Below are positions 26,232 through 34,554 of a stretch of 40,265 nt of DNA, in pieces. The translations under genes were made by a program, and so were the position numbers. The notes beneath the pieces were generated by a model, which was not told where the DNA came from, did no database searches, and saw only the letters and a program-made list of their open reading frames with translations. The stretch lies in contig JALUZF010000052.1 of assembly GCA_027012135.1 (NCBI GenBank), positions 1 to 40,265 of the forward strand, given 5' to 3'. This DNA is from Gammaproteobacteria bacterium. Lineage in GTDB: Bacteria; Pseudomonadota; Gammaproteobacteria; GRL18. The stretch's first letter is position 1. Every line of letters begins with the position of its first letter.

Positions 26232-26705
26232 TTATAAGTGTTGTTTTATACCATGAGCCTTTAATCCCCAGGCAAATAAATCATTAACCCGATGATTAGC
26301 TCTATTAAGACGACTGATTAAAATCTCAAACAGATCTTTATAAAACAAATAACCCTGAGATGGATGAGCATCAAGATAAACTCCCAGTCTTTCACCATTA
26401 ATTTCTACCAGGCAGCCATCCGATGTAGCCCGGACCGAGGCCGTGCGAAGTTGTGATTCATACAGAGCAATTTCACCAAAAATATCACCTGCTTTAAGTT
26501 CCCAGATCCCTGGTTGTATGCGTTTATCCTGCTCAAGTTCAATATTACCCGCAACCCTTAAACTGCCTTGTTCAATATAAAACAGCGAACCACCTTCCTG
26601 ACCTTCTTCTACAATGATATCATTATTATGAAATTCTCTTCGCTTCCATGCCGAACGCTCCGGAAAATGCGGATCATTCAATATATCTTTAAGAATATTA
26701 TTCAT
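26232..26705 (-). CDS. Stand-alone cyclic-nucleotide-binding domain protein
   Basis: A 157-residue protein made of one Crp-type nucleotide-binding domain. GGSLFYIEQGSLRVAG, the phosphate-binding cassette AGDIFGEIALYESQLRTASVRA and the following helix are visible. There is no DNA-binding domain: after the C helix it ends in ...NDLFAWGLKAHGIKQHL. It is co-translated with the N-acyl amino acid synthase (1-base gap), which suggests that it senses a nucleotide and modulates the enzyme, as cNMP-regulated acyltransferases do. The ligand (cAMP, cGMP or none) is unresolved, although the FGE...RTAS cassette is intact. Confidence 0.85.
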   Translation of the reverse strand: MNNILKDILNDPHFPERSAWKRREFHNNDIIVEEGQEGGSLFYIEQGSLRVAGNIELEQDKRIQPGIWELKAGDIFGEIALYESQLRTASVRATSDGCLVEINGERLGVYLDAHPSQGYLFYKDLFEILISRLNRANHRVNDLFAWGLKAHGIKQHL

Positions 26706-26867
26706 GAACTCATCTCTTATAACAGCCTCTTTTAATCAAAGAAGCCCCTTAAAGCTGAGTATAGTCATAAATACAGGAAGATTCTACAGCTTTGAATTAT
26801 TTTAGGAGGCTGATTTAAAAGGAATAATTGAGCAGAAAGGTAGTGCTATTATAGCAATTGCAAGTTC

Positions 26868-28121
26868 CTAGTCTAGTTTATTATCTATAATGGTTGAATT
26901 ATCTATAACGGGTGCGTTATAAAACCTGATTAAATGTGAAGTGTAATCAAGACTGCCTTTTTCTTTTTCTTTTTCCAGAATAACGGTGACTTCTTCTATA
27001 CTAACATGAGCAGAACGGGCAATTTGCTTAGTCCCTACCTTTGCAATACGGACTTTGGGTTCTTTCTGGTCTGGTAATGCCGAGCACCATAATTTCTGCA
27101 ATTCAAACTGTATACGTGCATTTTGAGGTGCAAAAACATGGATCATAGCCTGATCATGCATATTTCGCAGGCGAGTTGCAAAGTAACTCAGCAACTGTCC
27201 CATTTTTTCTGGATTCTCCTTGATCATTTCCAGTAAATGCTTTCTTGGAATCACATTAACTTCAACATTAGTTAATGCTGTCGCCGTAGCAGAGCGAGGT
27301 TTATGATCAAAAATGGCCATTTCACCAAATAATTCCCCTTTAGAGAGGTTTGAAAGAACCATTTCATTACCATCATTATCTATTTTTGATATACCTATCC
27401 AGCCTTCCTCAATAACATAGGCATTTTCCGCTATTTCTTCCTGAAAAAACAAAACTTCACCCGCGGAAAGGATAATACGTTCAAAATATTTATTACTCCC
27501 CTGAAGCCAGATGGAATCAGAGCTCTTATAAAGGTCTCCAAATGACCATTTAAAGGCTTTATCAAAAGGAGCAATCATAGGAATTAGCTTATCCCCTATA
27601 GATTCACACCAGCTTGCTTCTCCTATAACTTCAAAGCCAATTCGGCCATAAAGTGAAAGGGTTTCTTCACTAATTGAAGCCAGAATATGTGTAGTGCCAA
27701 AACCATGCATAACATTGCCTGCAGTTTTAAACATCGCATGTATGATATTTCTGCGGTTTCTGGAATCCGATTTAATTGCCAACATTCCCCCGCTTACAAA
27801 AACCGGGGTTATATTGTTCTTTTTACATTCAGCCGTGTATTTTTGACGGGCTTCTGAAAAATCAAAATGGACTTCGGAGGGTAAGCCTATTTCAGAGTCT
27901 TTATTAACCCGCATACAGGCGACTGGCTTTTTATTGTCATAGGCAATTATATTAGCAACACCTGGAATGGTATCAAAACGATCAACGATACGGGATTTGT
28001 TTTCACTTGAACTTGAATCTAAAGAAAATCTTCCTTTTTCAATAACATAGACTTCATAACGCAATTTAAATACGTCATCCAGTTCCCTGGCAGTGTGTGC
28101 AATTTTTAACTTTATTGACAT
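26868..28121 (-). CDS. LuxI-like acyltransferase / cNMP-binding / Crp-HTH fusion protein
   Basis: A 417-residue three-domain protein. Residues 5-190 resemble a LuxI/N-acyl amino acid synthase or GNAT acyltransferase: ARELDDVFKLRYEVYVIEKGRF at 11-32, VACMRVN at 67-73, and HAMFKTAGNVMHGFGTTHILASI around 128-150 followed by LYGRIGFEVIGE. Residues about 210-325 are a cyclic-nucleotide-binding domain with an intact cassette GELFGEMAIFDHKPRSATA (262-280). Residues about 358-400 look like a Crp-type winged helix (TKQIARSAHVSIEEVTVILEKEKEKGSLDY). The domain order suggests either a nucleotide-gated enzyme or an enzyme that is also a transcription factor. It precedes the cNMP-domain gene by 162 bases. 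Catalytic activity is inferred. Confidence 0.82.
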   Translation of the reverse strand: MSIKLKIAHTARELDDVFKLRYEVYVIEKGRFSLDSSSSENKSRIVDRFDTIPGVANIIAYDNKKPVACMRVNKDSEIGLPSEVHFDFSEARQKYTAECKKNNITPVFVSGGMLAIKSDSRNRRNIIHAMFKTAGNVMHGFGTTHILASISEETLSLYGRIGFEVIGEASWCESIGDKLIPMIAPFDKAFKWSFGDLYKSSDSIWLQGSNKYFERIILSAGEVLFFQEEIAENAYVIEEGWIGISKIDNDGNEMVLSNLSKGELFGEMAIFDHKPRSATATALTNVEVNVIPRKHLLEMIKENPEKMGQLLSYFATRLRNMHDQAMIHVFAPQNARIQFELQKLWCSALPDQKEPKVRIAKVGTKQIARSAHVSIEEVTVILEKEKEKGSLDYTSHLIRFYNAPVIDNSTIIDNKLD

Positions 28122-28130
28122 TTAACTGGC

Positions 28131-28159
28131 ACCATATTCATGTGTTTAGATTCTGTCAA
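28131..28159 (-). promoter_or_regulatory. Sigma-70-type promoter just upstream of the fusion gene
   Basis: On the minus strand TTGACA (28159-28154), a 17-base spacer and TATGGT (28136-28131). The -35 is perfect and the -10 matches four of six. Transcription would start near 28124, only about 3 bases before ATG 28121, implying an almost leaderless mRNA. A run of eight C residues (28182-28189) lies upstream. Confidence 0.5.
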
Positions 28160-28244
28160 ATTAGTTTTGCACTCATATATTCCCCCCCCTTTCTTCTATC
28201 TTTAATAGATAGATACCTGTTTTTTATTGTAACGGATAAATTTT

Positions 28245-31016
28245 TTATTGTAACCTCTTAAAAAGAATTTTGGCATTTTCTTTTTCAGAAAAGTTAACTA
28301 CATCTCCTGAAATCTCAGTAAGTATTTCTTTAGCTTTATTATGATTGCCTGTTAAATAATAAGCCTTCGCTAAATGATACTGAATATCATATGATTTTGG
28401 TGCAAGCTCTGCCGCCCTTTGAAGTATTTTGACAGATTGTTCTGCCTGGTTTTCTTTAAGCAGTATATACCCATAAGTATCAAGTATGGCTGGAGAATCC
28501 GGTTTTAACTGATAGGCTTTTTTTGCATAACCCAGAGCATCTTTATGACCCTGTTCTGCCAATATCCAGGCCAGATTATTTAATGCCAGCACATTGTCAG
28601 GGTTATTTTTTATTATTATCTGATATTGTTTGGCTGCAGAATTATAATTTTTCTGTTGTTGTAACAATAAGGCTAATCGATATCGAGCTACCTGATTTGA
28701 TGTATTGTTAATCAGTGCATTTTTTAAAATTTTAATAGCATGATCTGGATGATTTTGTTGTAAAAATATATCTACAATTATTAATAGCACCTGATTTGAA
28801 GGTTTTTTGCCAAATATTTTCTGATATTTGACCAGTGCATCATCATATTTCTTCTCTGATAATAGGATATCCGCTTCCAGTTTATACCCTTCAATATCTT
28901 CAGGGAAAGTAGTTTGAAGATGTTTGCTAACCTCAAGAGCTTCTTTAAACTGTTCATTTTGTACTAATAATTTAGCTTTTAATATTAAGGCCTTTTTATC
29001 ATCAGGCTGGGATTCAAGTACATTATCCAGCAACTCCAAAGCTCGGGAGTAATCCTTATTTTCAACCAGCAAGGTAATTAATAATAATTGATACCTTCGA
29101 TTACCCGGCTCGTTAAACAGCAGTTTTTCCAGTACAGCTTCTGCTTTTCTGCGTTTTCCATTCAAGAACAATGCTTTGACCTGAAAATATTGCGCTCCTT
29201 CCTGCCCAGGGTAACGCTTGACAAATTCATCACTCAGCTCCAGAACCTTTTCTTTCTGATCCTGTTTAACATACCATTTAGCCAGCTGCTCAAGAGCAAT
29301 GCGTTCTGATTTGAAATCACCTTCTGATTTTTTTAAACCTTCCTTAATAAAATATTCGACTTTATCAGTATTACCCGTAATTTCGGCAATAGAAGCACGG
29401 CCTAACCAGGCTTTTATGTATTTATTATTAATTTTTAAAATTTTCTTAAAAAGCTCATCGGCCTGTTTATATTGTTTTTCAGCCATATATATCCTGACTA
29501 TACCCAAATAAGCAGGAATATAATTTTTATTAATTTCAATTGCTTTCTGATATGTAGACAGTGCCAGACTTTTATTTTTGTTAATCAAATATAAAGCGGC
29601 CTGGAGGTTATATAAGTTAGAATCATCAGGAGACTGTATTTTTAATGTTTCTATTGTTTTTCTGGCTTTTTCATATTCTTTATTTTGAATATAAGTAATA
29701 ATTAACAGATATTGCGCCTGCTTGTTATTCTTATCTGAAGCAATATTTTCCAGGCTGGCAATTGCATTTTTTAAGTCATTCGCCTTAAAGTAACCCGTTA
29801 CAAGCCTTTCCTTAATCAGTTTATTGTCAGGTTCCAGTTTTTTTGCATTGTGTAAAGCCTCCACTGCTTTTTGATAATCTCCTGTGAGCAAATAGGCTGT
29901 TCCCAGGCTTAAAGACAAATTAGCACTTTGAGCAACCTTGTCCTTGTCAATAGATTCGAGTAATAATAATGCCTGCTCACCTTCCTTTTTTGCAATATAT
30001 AAATTTGCCAGCATCCTTTTTACTTCTACATTATCTGGAAACTGGAACAACACCTGATTTAAATATTTCTCTGCCTGATTTAAATTGCCCAGTGCCAATT
30101 CTGACACCCCGACAACAAACATTGATAGATAATGCTCAGGTAATACATTTAGAACATTTTGAGCATATTCTATAGCTTCTTTGTATTGCTTCTGGTTTAA
30201 TTTACTTAATGACATTAAAGAATTAGCCTGAGGTAAGTTCTTATTTTTCTTTAAAACATCAGCAAGTTCATGTTCAACATCTTCAAAATCTTTTAACTTG
30301 TATTTTATTCCAGCTATTTCCAGCCTATAACGCAAATTATTAGGGTATTGCTCATGCAATTTATATAAAATTTCAAGAGATTCTTTATATTTTTGTTTAC
30401 TACTAAGGCTGATAGCTTTCAACAATAACGCCTTAGGATTGTTACTATCTCGTTGTAGAACCGATTCTATTATTTCTTCCGCAGTAGAATTATTTTTTTC
30501 TAGCATAGCCAACTGGACAAAGGTCAGCTGTACCTCTATCGTATTATCGGATAGCTTGGCCATTTCCAATAATTCTTTGGCATCTGCAAGTTTATTCTCA
30601 CTTAAAGCAATATCCGCAAGAATAACCATCCTTTGACTTTCTTGTGATTTATCCTCATAGCTTTTTTTTAAAATTTCTTTTACTTTCTGGTTTTCATTTT
30701 TGAACCTGAGCAGTGATGCATAAGCTAACTGTATTTGAACATCATTTTTATTTATTTTGTAAGCTTTTTCAAATTCTTTAAATGCACCAGAAATATTACC
30801 ACTTTTATTATAGCTTTGGCCTAATAAATAACGAACATGTGCATCATCAGGATTTTCTTTTAAGTAATTTTTTAATTGAATGATTGCTGCTTCATATTCA
30901 CCCTTATCAAAGTATTGTTGTGCATCGTCAATGTAGTCAGAAGCATAACTAGTTGTTGAAAACACAACGCTTATGGTAATCAGAGTTAATATCACTATTT
31001 GTTTAAAATTTTTCAT
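28245..31016 (-). CDS. prsT: PEP-CTERM system TPR-repeat protein PrsT
   Basis: A 923-residue exported protein composed almost wholly of tetratricopeptide repeats (for example AQQYFDKGEYEAAIIQLKNYLKENPDDAHVRYLLGQ at the start and LAWILAEQGHKDALGYAKKAYQLKPDSPAILDTYGYIL near the end), about two dozen in all. It sits in the standard prsK-prsR-prsT order of exosortase A systems. The family model is described as a lipoprotein, but here the signal peptide (MKNFKQIVILTLITISVVFSTTSYAS) has no lipobox Cys, so it should be a soluble periplasmic protein. TPR arrays suggest a scaffold for export or assembly of PEP-CTERM proteins or polysaccharide. AGGA precedes ATG 31016 at a usual distance. A 48-base gap separates it from prsR. 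Confidence 0.92.
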   Translation of the reverse strand: MKNFKQIVILTLITISVVFSTTSYASDYIDDAQQYFDKGEYEAAIIQLKNYLKENPDDAHVRYLLGQSYNKSGNISGAFKEFEKAYKINKNDVQIQLAYASLLRFKNENQKVKEILKKSYEDKSQESQRMVILADIALSENKLADAKELLEMAKLSDNTIEVQLTFVQLAMLEKNNSTAEEIIESVLQRDSNNPKALLLKAISLSSKQKYKESLEILYKLHEQYPNNLRYRLEIAGIKYKLKDFEDVEHELADVLKKNKNLPQANSLMSLSKLNQKQYKEAIEYAQNVLNVLPEHYLSMFVVGVSELALGNLNQAEKYLNQVLFQFPDNVEVKRMLANLYIAKKEGEQALLLLESIDKDKVAQSANLSLSLGTAYLLTGDYQKAVEALHNAKKLEPDNKLIKERLVTGYFKANDLKNAIASLENIASDKNNKQAQYLLIITYIQNKEYEKARKTIETLKIQSPDDSNLYNLQAALYLINKNKSLALSTYQKAIEINKNYIPAYLGIVRIYMAEKQYKQADELFKKILKINNKYIKAWLGRASIAEITGNTDKVEYFIKEGLKKSEGDFKSERIALEQLAKWYVKQDQKEKVLELSDEFVKRYPGQEGAQYFQVKALFLNGKRRKAEAVLEKLLFNEPGNRRYQLLLITLLVENKDYSRALELLDNVLESQPDDKKALILKAKLLVQNEQFKEALEVSKHLQTTFPEDIEGYKLEADILLSEKKYDDALVKYQKIFGKKPSNQVLLIIVDIFLQQNHPDHAIKILKNALINNTSNQVARYRLALLLQQQKNYNSAAKQYQIIIKNNPDNVLALNNLAWILAEQGHKDALGYAKKAYQLKPDSPAILDTYGYILLKENQAEQSVKILQRAAELAPKSYDIQYHLAKAYYLTGNHNKAKEILTEISGDVVNFSEKENAKILFKRLQ

Positions 31017-31064
31017 AAAACTGTCCTAAGTTTTGATGCATTTAACTTAATATAATTAAATTTA

Positions 31065-32435
31065 TTAACTTTCAATATTTGCAATTTGAATACTGTATTT
31101 ATTTAAAAGAGTATAAAGTGTCGGTCTTGTCACACCCAGCAATTTGGCTGCATTAGAAATATTATAATCAGCATAACTTAATGCTCGTTTAATTGCTGTA
31201 GTTTCTGCAATTTCTCTAACTTCTTTTAAGTTCAGTGGCAAAGATTTATCTTCTTTTTGTAGATTTAACTCAAGGTCTCCAACCGTTATATGATTACCAT
31301 CAGCCATGATCACTGCTCGTTTTACCTTGTTTTCAAGCTCACGAATATTACCTGGCCAGTGATAACTTTCGATTAAATTAGCTGCATCAGCACTAAAACC
31401 TTTTATTTTTTTATGCTGCTGTTCGCTAAAACGTCTGACAAATGCCGTTGCAATCACCAATGCATCACCTTCCCGCTCTCTTAAAGGTGGTATTTTAATG
31501 GTCATTTCACTCAGACGATAATACAAATCCTCCCTGAATCGTCCTTCTACAATTAACTGTTCCAGATTTTGATGGGTGGCACAAACGATACGAATATCAA
31601 CAGGAATTTCTGTTCTGCCTCCAATGCGTTCTATGGTACGTTCCTGTAAAAAACGCAGTAACTTTGCCTGTAATGACATGGGCAAATCGCCAATTTCATC
31701 CAGGAAAAAAGTCCCCTGATCAGCATATTCTATTTTGCCTTTGGTCTGTTTAGCGGCCCCTGTAAAAGCCCCTTTTTCATATCCAAATAATTCACTTTCA
31801 AGTAAGTTTTCTGGAATCGCTGCCGAATTAACTGCAACAAAAGGCTTCTTTTTCCTGTGGCTAAGATTATGCAAGGCTCTGGCAATAAGTTCTTTCCCAG
31901 TACCACTATCTCCTAATAATAAAGTAGTAACATCGCTAGGGGCTATCTTCTCTACAGTACGAGCCAGTTTCAGCATGGGTTCACTGACAGCTATCATACC
32001 ATCTAATGGTTCATCTGTTTTATGGGAAAGCCGCTGATTTTCTTTTTCCAGTTCACTCAGGTGAAAAGCTCTCTGAATGAGTAAATTAAGAGTTTCTATA
32101 TCAATGGGTTTCTGGTAGAAATCATAGGCTCCCATAGCCACGGCCTGAACAGCTACTTCTCTGTCGTCATTGCCCGTTACTACAATTATCTTGGTTTCCG
32201 GCGCCAGTTTCAGGATTTCTTTTAATGCGGCCATGCCTTCACTGGCATTGGCCGGATCAGGTGGCAACCCCAGATCCAGAGTAACAACCTCTGGTTGATA
32301 GCGACGGATGGCAGCAATAGCCTCTTCACGATCACCTGCAATCACGACTTTATAATTTTCAAAACTCCATTTGAGCTGTTTTTGCAGACCTGGATCGTCT
32401 TCTACAATTAATAGTACTTTATCATTACTGCTCAA
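31065..32435 (-). CDS. prsR: PEP-CTERM-box response regulator, sigma-54 activator PrsR
   Basis: A 456-residue NtrC-type regulator. The receiver domain has the acidic pair VEDD (11-14) and phosphoacceptor Asp54 (VVTLDLGLPP). The AAA+ domain shows Walker A GDSGTGKELIA, the sigma-54 contact loop GAFTGA in ELFGYEKGAFTGAAKQ, Walker B GTFFLDEIGDLP, and the arginine-finger region RFREDLYYRL. A Fis-type HTH (NISNAAKLLGVTRPTLYTLLNKY) ends the protein. It is activated by the histidine kinase encoded directly upstream, which it overlaps by 4 bases. In exosortase systems PrsR is the known activator of PEP-CTERM genes from sigma-54 promoters, and a matching promoter is present at 21424-21441. Confidence 0.96.
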   Translation of the reverse strand: MSSNDKVLLIVEDDPGLQKQLKWSFENYKVVIAGDREEAIAAIRRYQPEVVTLDLGLPPDPANASEGMAALKEILKLAPETKIIVVTGNDDREVAVQAVAMGAYDFYQKPIDIETLNLLIQRAFHLSELEKENQRLSHKTDEPLDGMIAVSEPMLKLARTVEKIAPSDVTTLLLGDSGTGKELIARALHNLSHRKKKPFVAVNSAAIPENLLESELFGYEKGAFTGAAKQTKGKIEYADQGTFFLDEIGDLPMSLQAKLLRFLQERTIERIGGRTEIPVDIRIVCATHQNLEQLIVEGRFREDLYYRLSEMTIKIPPLREREGDALVIATAFVRRFSEQQHKKIKGFSADAANLIESYHWPGNIRELENKVKRAVIMADGNHITVGDLELNLQKEDKSLPLNLKEVREIAETTAIKRALSYADYNISNAAKLLGVTRPTLYTLLNKYSIQIANIES

Positions 32436-34537
32436 TTTTTGTTCCTTTCGCTTATAGGTAAAGGTTCAGTTGTAGATAAGGGTAATGTTATGGTAAAGGT
32501 TGTACCTTTTCCCAGTTCACTGTCCACATGGATGTAACCTGAATGTTTCAGGATATAACTTCTTGCCTCATAGACACCAATCCCCATACCGGCATTCCCC
32601 TTGGTGGTATCAAATGGTTTAAATAAACGTTCTGCAATAAATTTTTCATTCATTCCAATTCCGGTATCCGTAATTTTAATAATAGCACTACTGCCTGTTT
32701 CTTCCAGACTGATAATAATAGAACCATCATCATCCGTTGCATCCTGTGCATTCTGGATCAAATGTCCCAGTATGGCTGAAATTTTTTCCTGTTCACCATT
32801 GATACAGCATTCTGTTAGTTCAGTTCTGAAATCTGGAGTGGGTTTATGGGCTGACTGCTGTTTAACAATATCCTGGATTACCTTTACCATATCAAATATG
32901 GAACGTGAATCCTGGACATTTCTCTGACGCAGCTGATTAACCAGGTTCTGCATTTTATTGACCACGTTTTCCAGCGTATCTATTGCATCGTCAATAAACT
33001 CTGGATTATGTTTGTGTTTTTCAGCATTTTTTACAATCAGAGAGACCTGGGCCACCAGGTTTTTTAAATCATGTATGACAAAGGCTGATAAGCGGCTGTA
33101 GGCTTCAAACTGCCTGGCGGTTGAAAGTTCTTCACTGGCCTGATTTAGTACAAAAGCGTTGGCTAGCTGCAGGCCAACAGTTCTAAGCAGATCATGATCT
33201 TCCCAGTTTAACTGTCGAGGGGCCCTGGGTTTGGTTAATACCACAAAGGCTTTTAGCTGATTCTGTTGTAAAATAGGGATCATTAACCAGGTATTTTTTG
33301 CCTTCTCCAGCCAGTCACTGAAATCTGCCTGCTGGTATATTTCAGGATTATCCTGATATTCATAAAAATCAATAACCCATTGCTTATTCTGTAAAAACCG
33401 CACAGCCGGATTCTCTGCCTGAATTAAATCCCAGTCAGCATCCAGGTTGAGATTGTAATTTTCAGCCAGGTAATAATCTCCATTATCATTTTTAACCCAT
33501 AAGCCACCACAGGAGCTGTCCACCAGATCGGCCAGGGTTTTAATCATAAAACGAGATAACTCATTAAAAGATTTTAGTTCCGCCAGGGTTTTACTGAGTT
33601 TGATCCATTCCTCCCGGTAGTCATAACGGTAATTGACAAAATGTTTATTAAAATAGACCTTTAAGCGGGCTCTTAAAGCACCGGAAAACATCAGGATAAG
33701 AAGTACCAGGATGGCCAGGAAAATAAACAGGATCTGGGCAATATCTCCCCAACTGCCACCGTATTTTTTGATATAAAAACCTGCCAGCGACATGACAATC
33801 AGATACATTCCAGTACCGACCAGTGCTGATGTATGAAAAATCACCTTACGGGAAATAGTATAGTTTCTGGTTTCACCCTGAAGCCGTACCACAGAGATAG
33901 CCAGTAATGGCACGACTAAAGCATTAACTATGCCCCGGGCATTCCATAATAAATAATCGATGCCGCTAAAAAGCAGGGATTTACTGTAAATAATAAAATC
34001 AAAAATAAAGATACCGCCCAGCCCCAGGCAGATAAACTTTATGGCCCAGCGTTGCTCTGAAATAGCATTGCGATAAAGTTGTTCAATTAAAATCAGACCG
34101 ATAATGGCAAATGATACATGCGCCATTAATCTGAAATCTATTCCCAGTAACTGATTAACTTTAAATTGCAGTCCCGGATTGATTTCAATTAGAAAAATAA
34201 TCAGGCTGCCAGTAATCAGGACGGCACTATAGCCCGACTTAAAAAGCGAAAGGAAAATATGCCTGTTATCATTAACAGACATGCCATTTAATAAGGCCAG
34301 CAGGTAAATATACCAGGCCAGATTGCGCAGGGTTTCCAGGGGCAGGATACTGGTGGTATACAGGTCATCATTATAGAGATTATAACTGGTATAAAATGCC
34401 CATGCACTGGAGAACAGCACGGCAATAAAAAACAGTATCCCTGAAGTGTGTTTTTTAATGCCCCATAAACTGAGTATCAGTAAAATAGAATAGGCAATAC
34501 CAGCACTGAGATAGCTGATAATATTATAGTGTTCCAT
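32432..34537 (-). CDS. prsK: PEP-CTERM system sensor histidine kinase PrsK
   Basis: A 701-residue membrane sensor kinase. The N-terminal 285 residues contain about eight hydrophobic helices grouped in pairs, with no obvious periplasmic domain. A GAF-like region (about 315-465) precedes the dimerisation/phosphoacceptor helix with His489 in SAFVIHDLKNLVAQ. The ATPase domain has N box LIQNAQDAT, G1 ITDTGIGM, and G2 GNAGMGIGVYEAR. The layout is that of PrsK of exosortase A systems. It follows the epsB-type gene by 17 bases and overlaps prsR. The stimulus is unknown; the multi-helix sensor suggests a membrane or lipid signal. Confidence 0.95.
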   Translation of the reverse strand: MEHYNIISYLSAGIAYSILLILSLWGIKKHTSGILFFIAVLFSSAWAFYTSYNLYNDDLYTTSILPLETLRNLAWYIYLLALLNGMSVNDNRHIFLSLFKSGYSAVLITGSLIIFLIEINPGLQFKVNQLLGIDFRLMAHVSFAIIGLILIEQLYRNAISEQRWAIKFICLGLGGIFIFDFIIYSKSLLFSGIDYLLWNARGIVNALVVPLLAISVVRLQGETRNYTISRKVIFHTSALVGTGMYLIVMSLAGFYIKKYGGSWGDIAQILFIFLAILVLLILMFSGALRARLKVYFNKHFVNYRYDYREEWIKLSKTLAELKSFNELSRFMIKTLADLVDSSCGGLWVKNDNGDYYLAENYNLNLDADWDLIQAENPAVRFLQNKQWVIDFYEYQDNPEIYQQADFSDWLEKAKNTWLMIPILQQNQLKAFVVLTKPRAPRQLNWEDHDLLRTVGLQLANAFVLNQASEELSTARQFEAYSRLSAFVIHDLKNLVAQVSLIVKNAEKHKHNPEFIDDAIDTLENVVNKMQNLVNQLRQRNVQDSRSIFDMVKVIQDIVKQQSAHKPTPDFRTELTECCINGEQEKISAILGHLIQNAQDATDDDGSIIISLEETGSSAIIKITDTGIGMNEKFIAERLFKPFDTTKGNAGMGIGVYEARSYILKHSGYIHVDSELGKGTTFTITLPLSTTEPLPISERNKN

Positions 34538-34554
34538 CTTTACCGGCTATCCAT

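Noticed and set aside
26854-26868. GG...GC pattern resembling a sigma-54 promoter upstream of the cNMP-domain gene
   Set aside because: The spacing is 11 bases instead of 10, and sigma-54 promoters tolerate almost no change in spacing.
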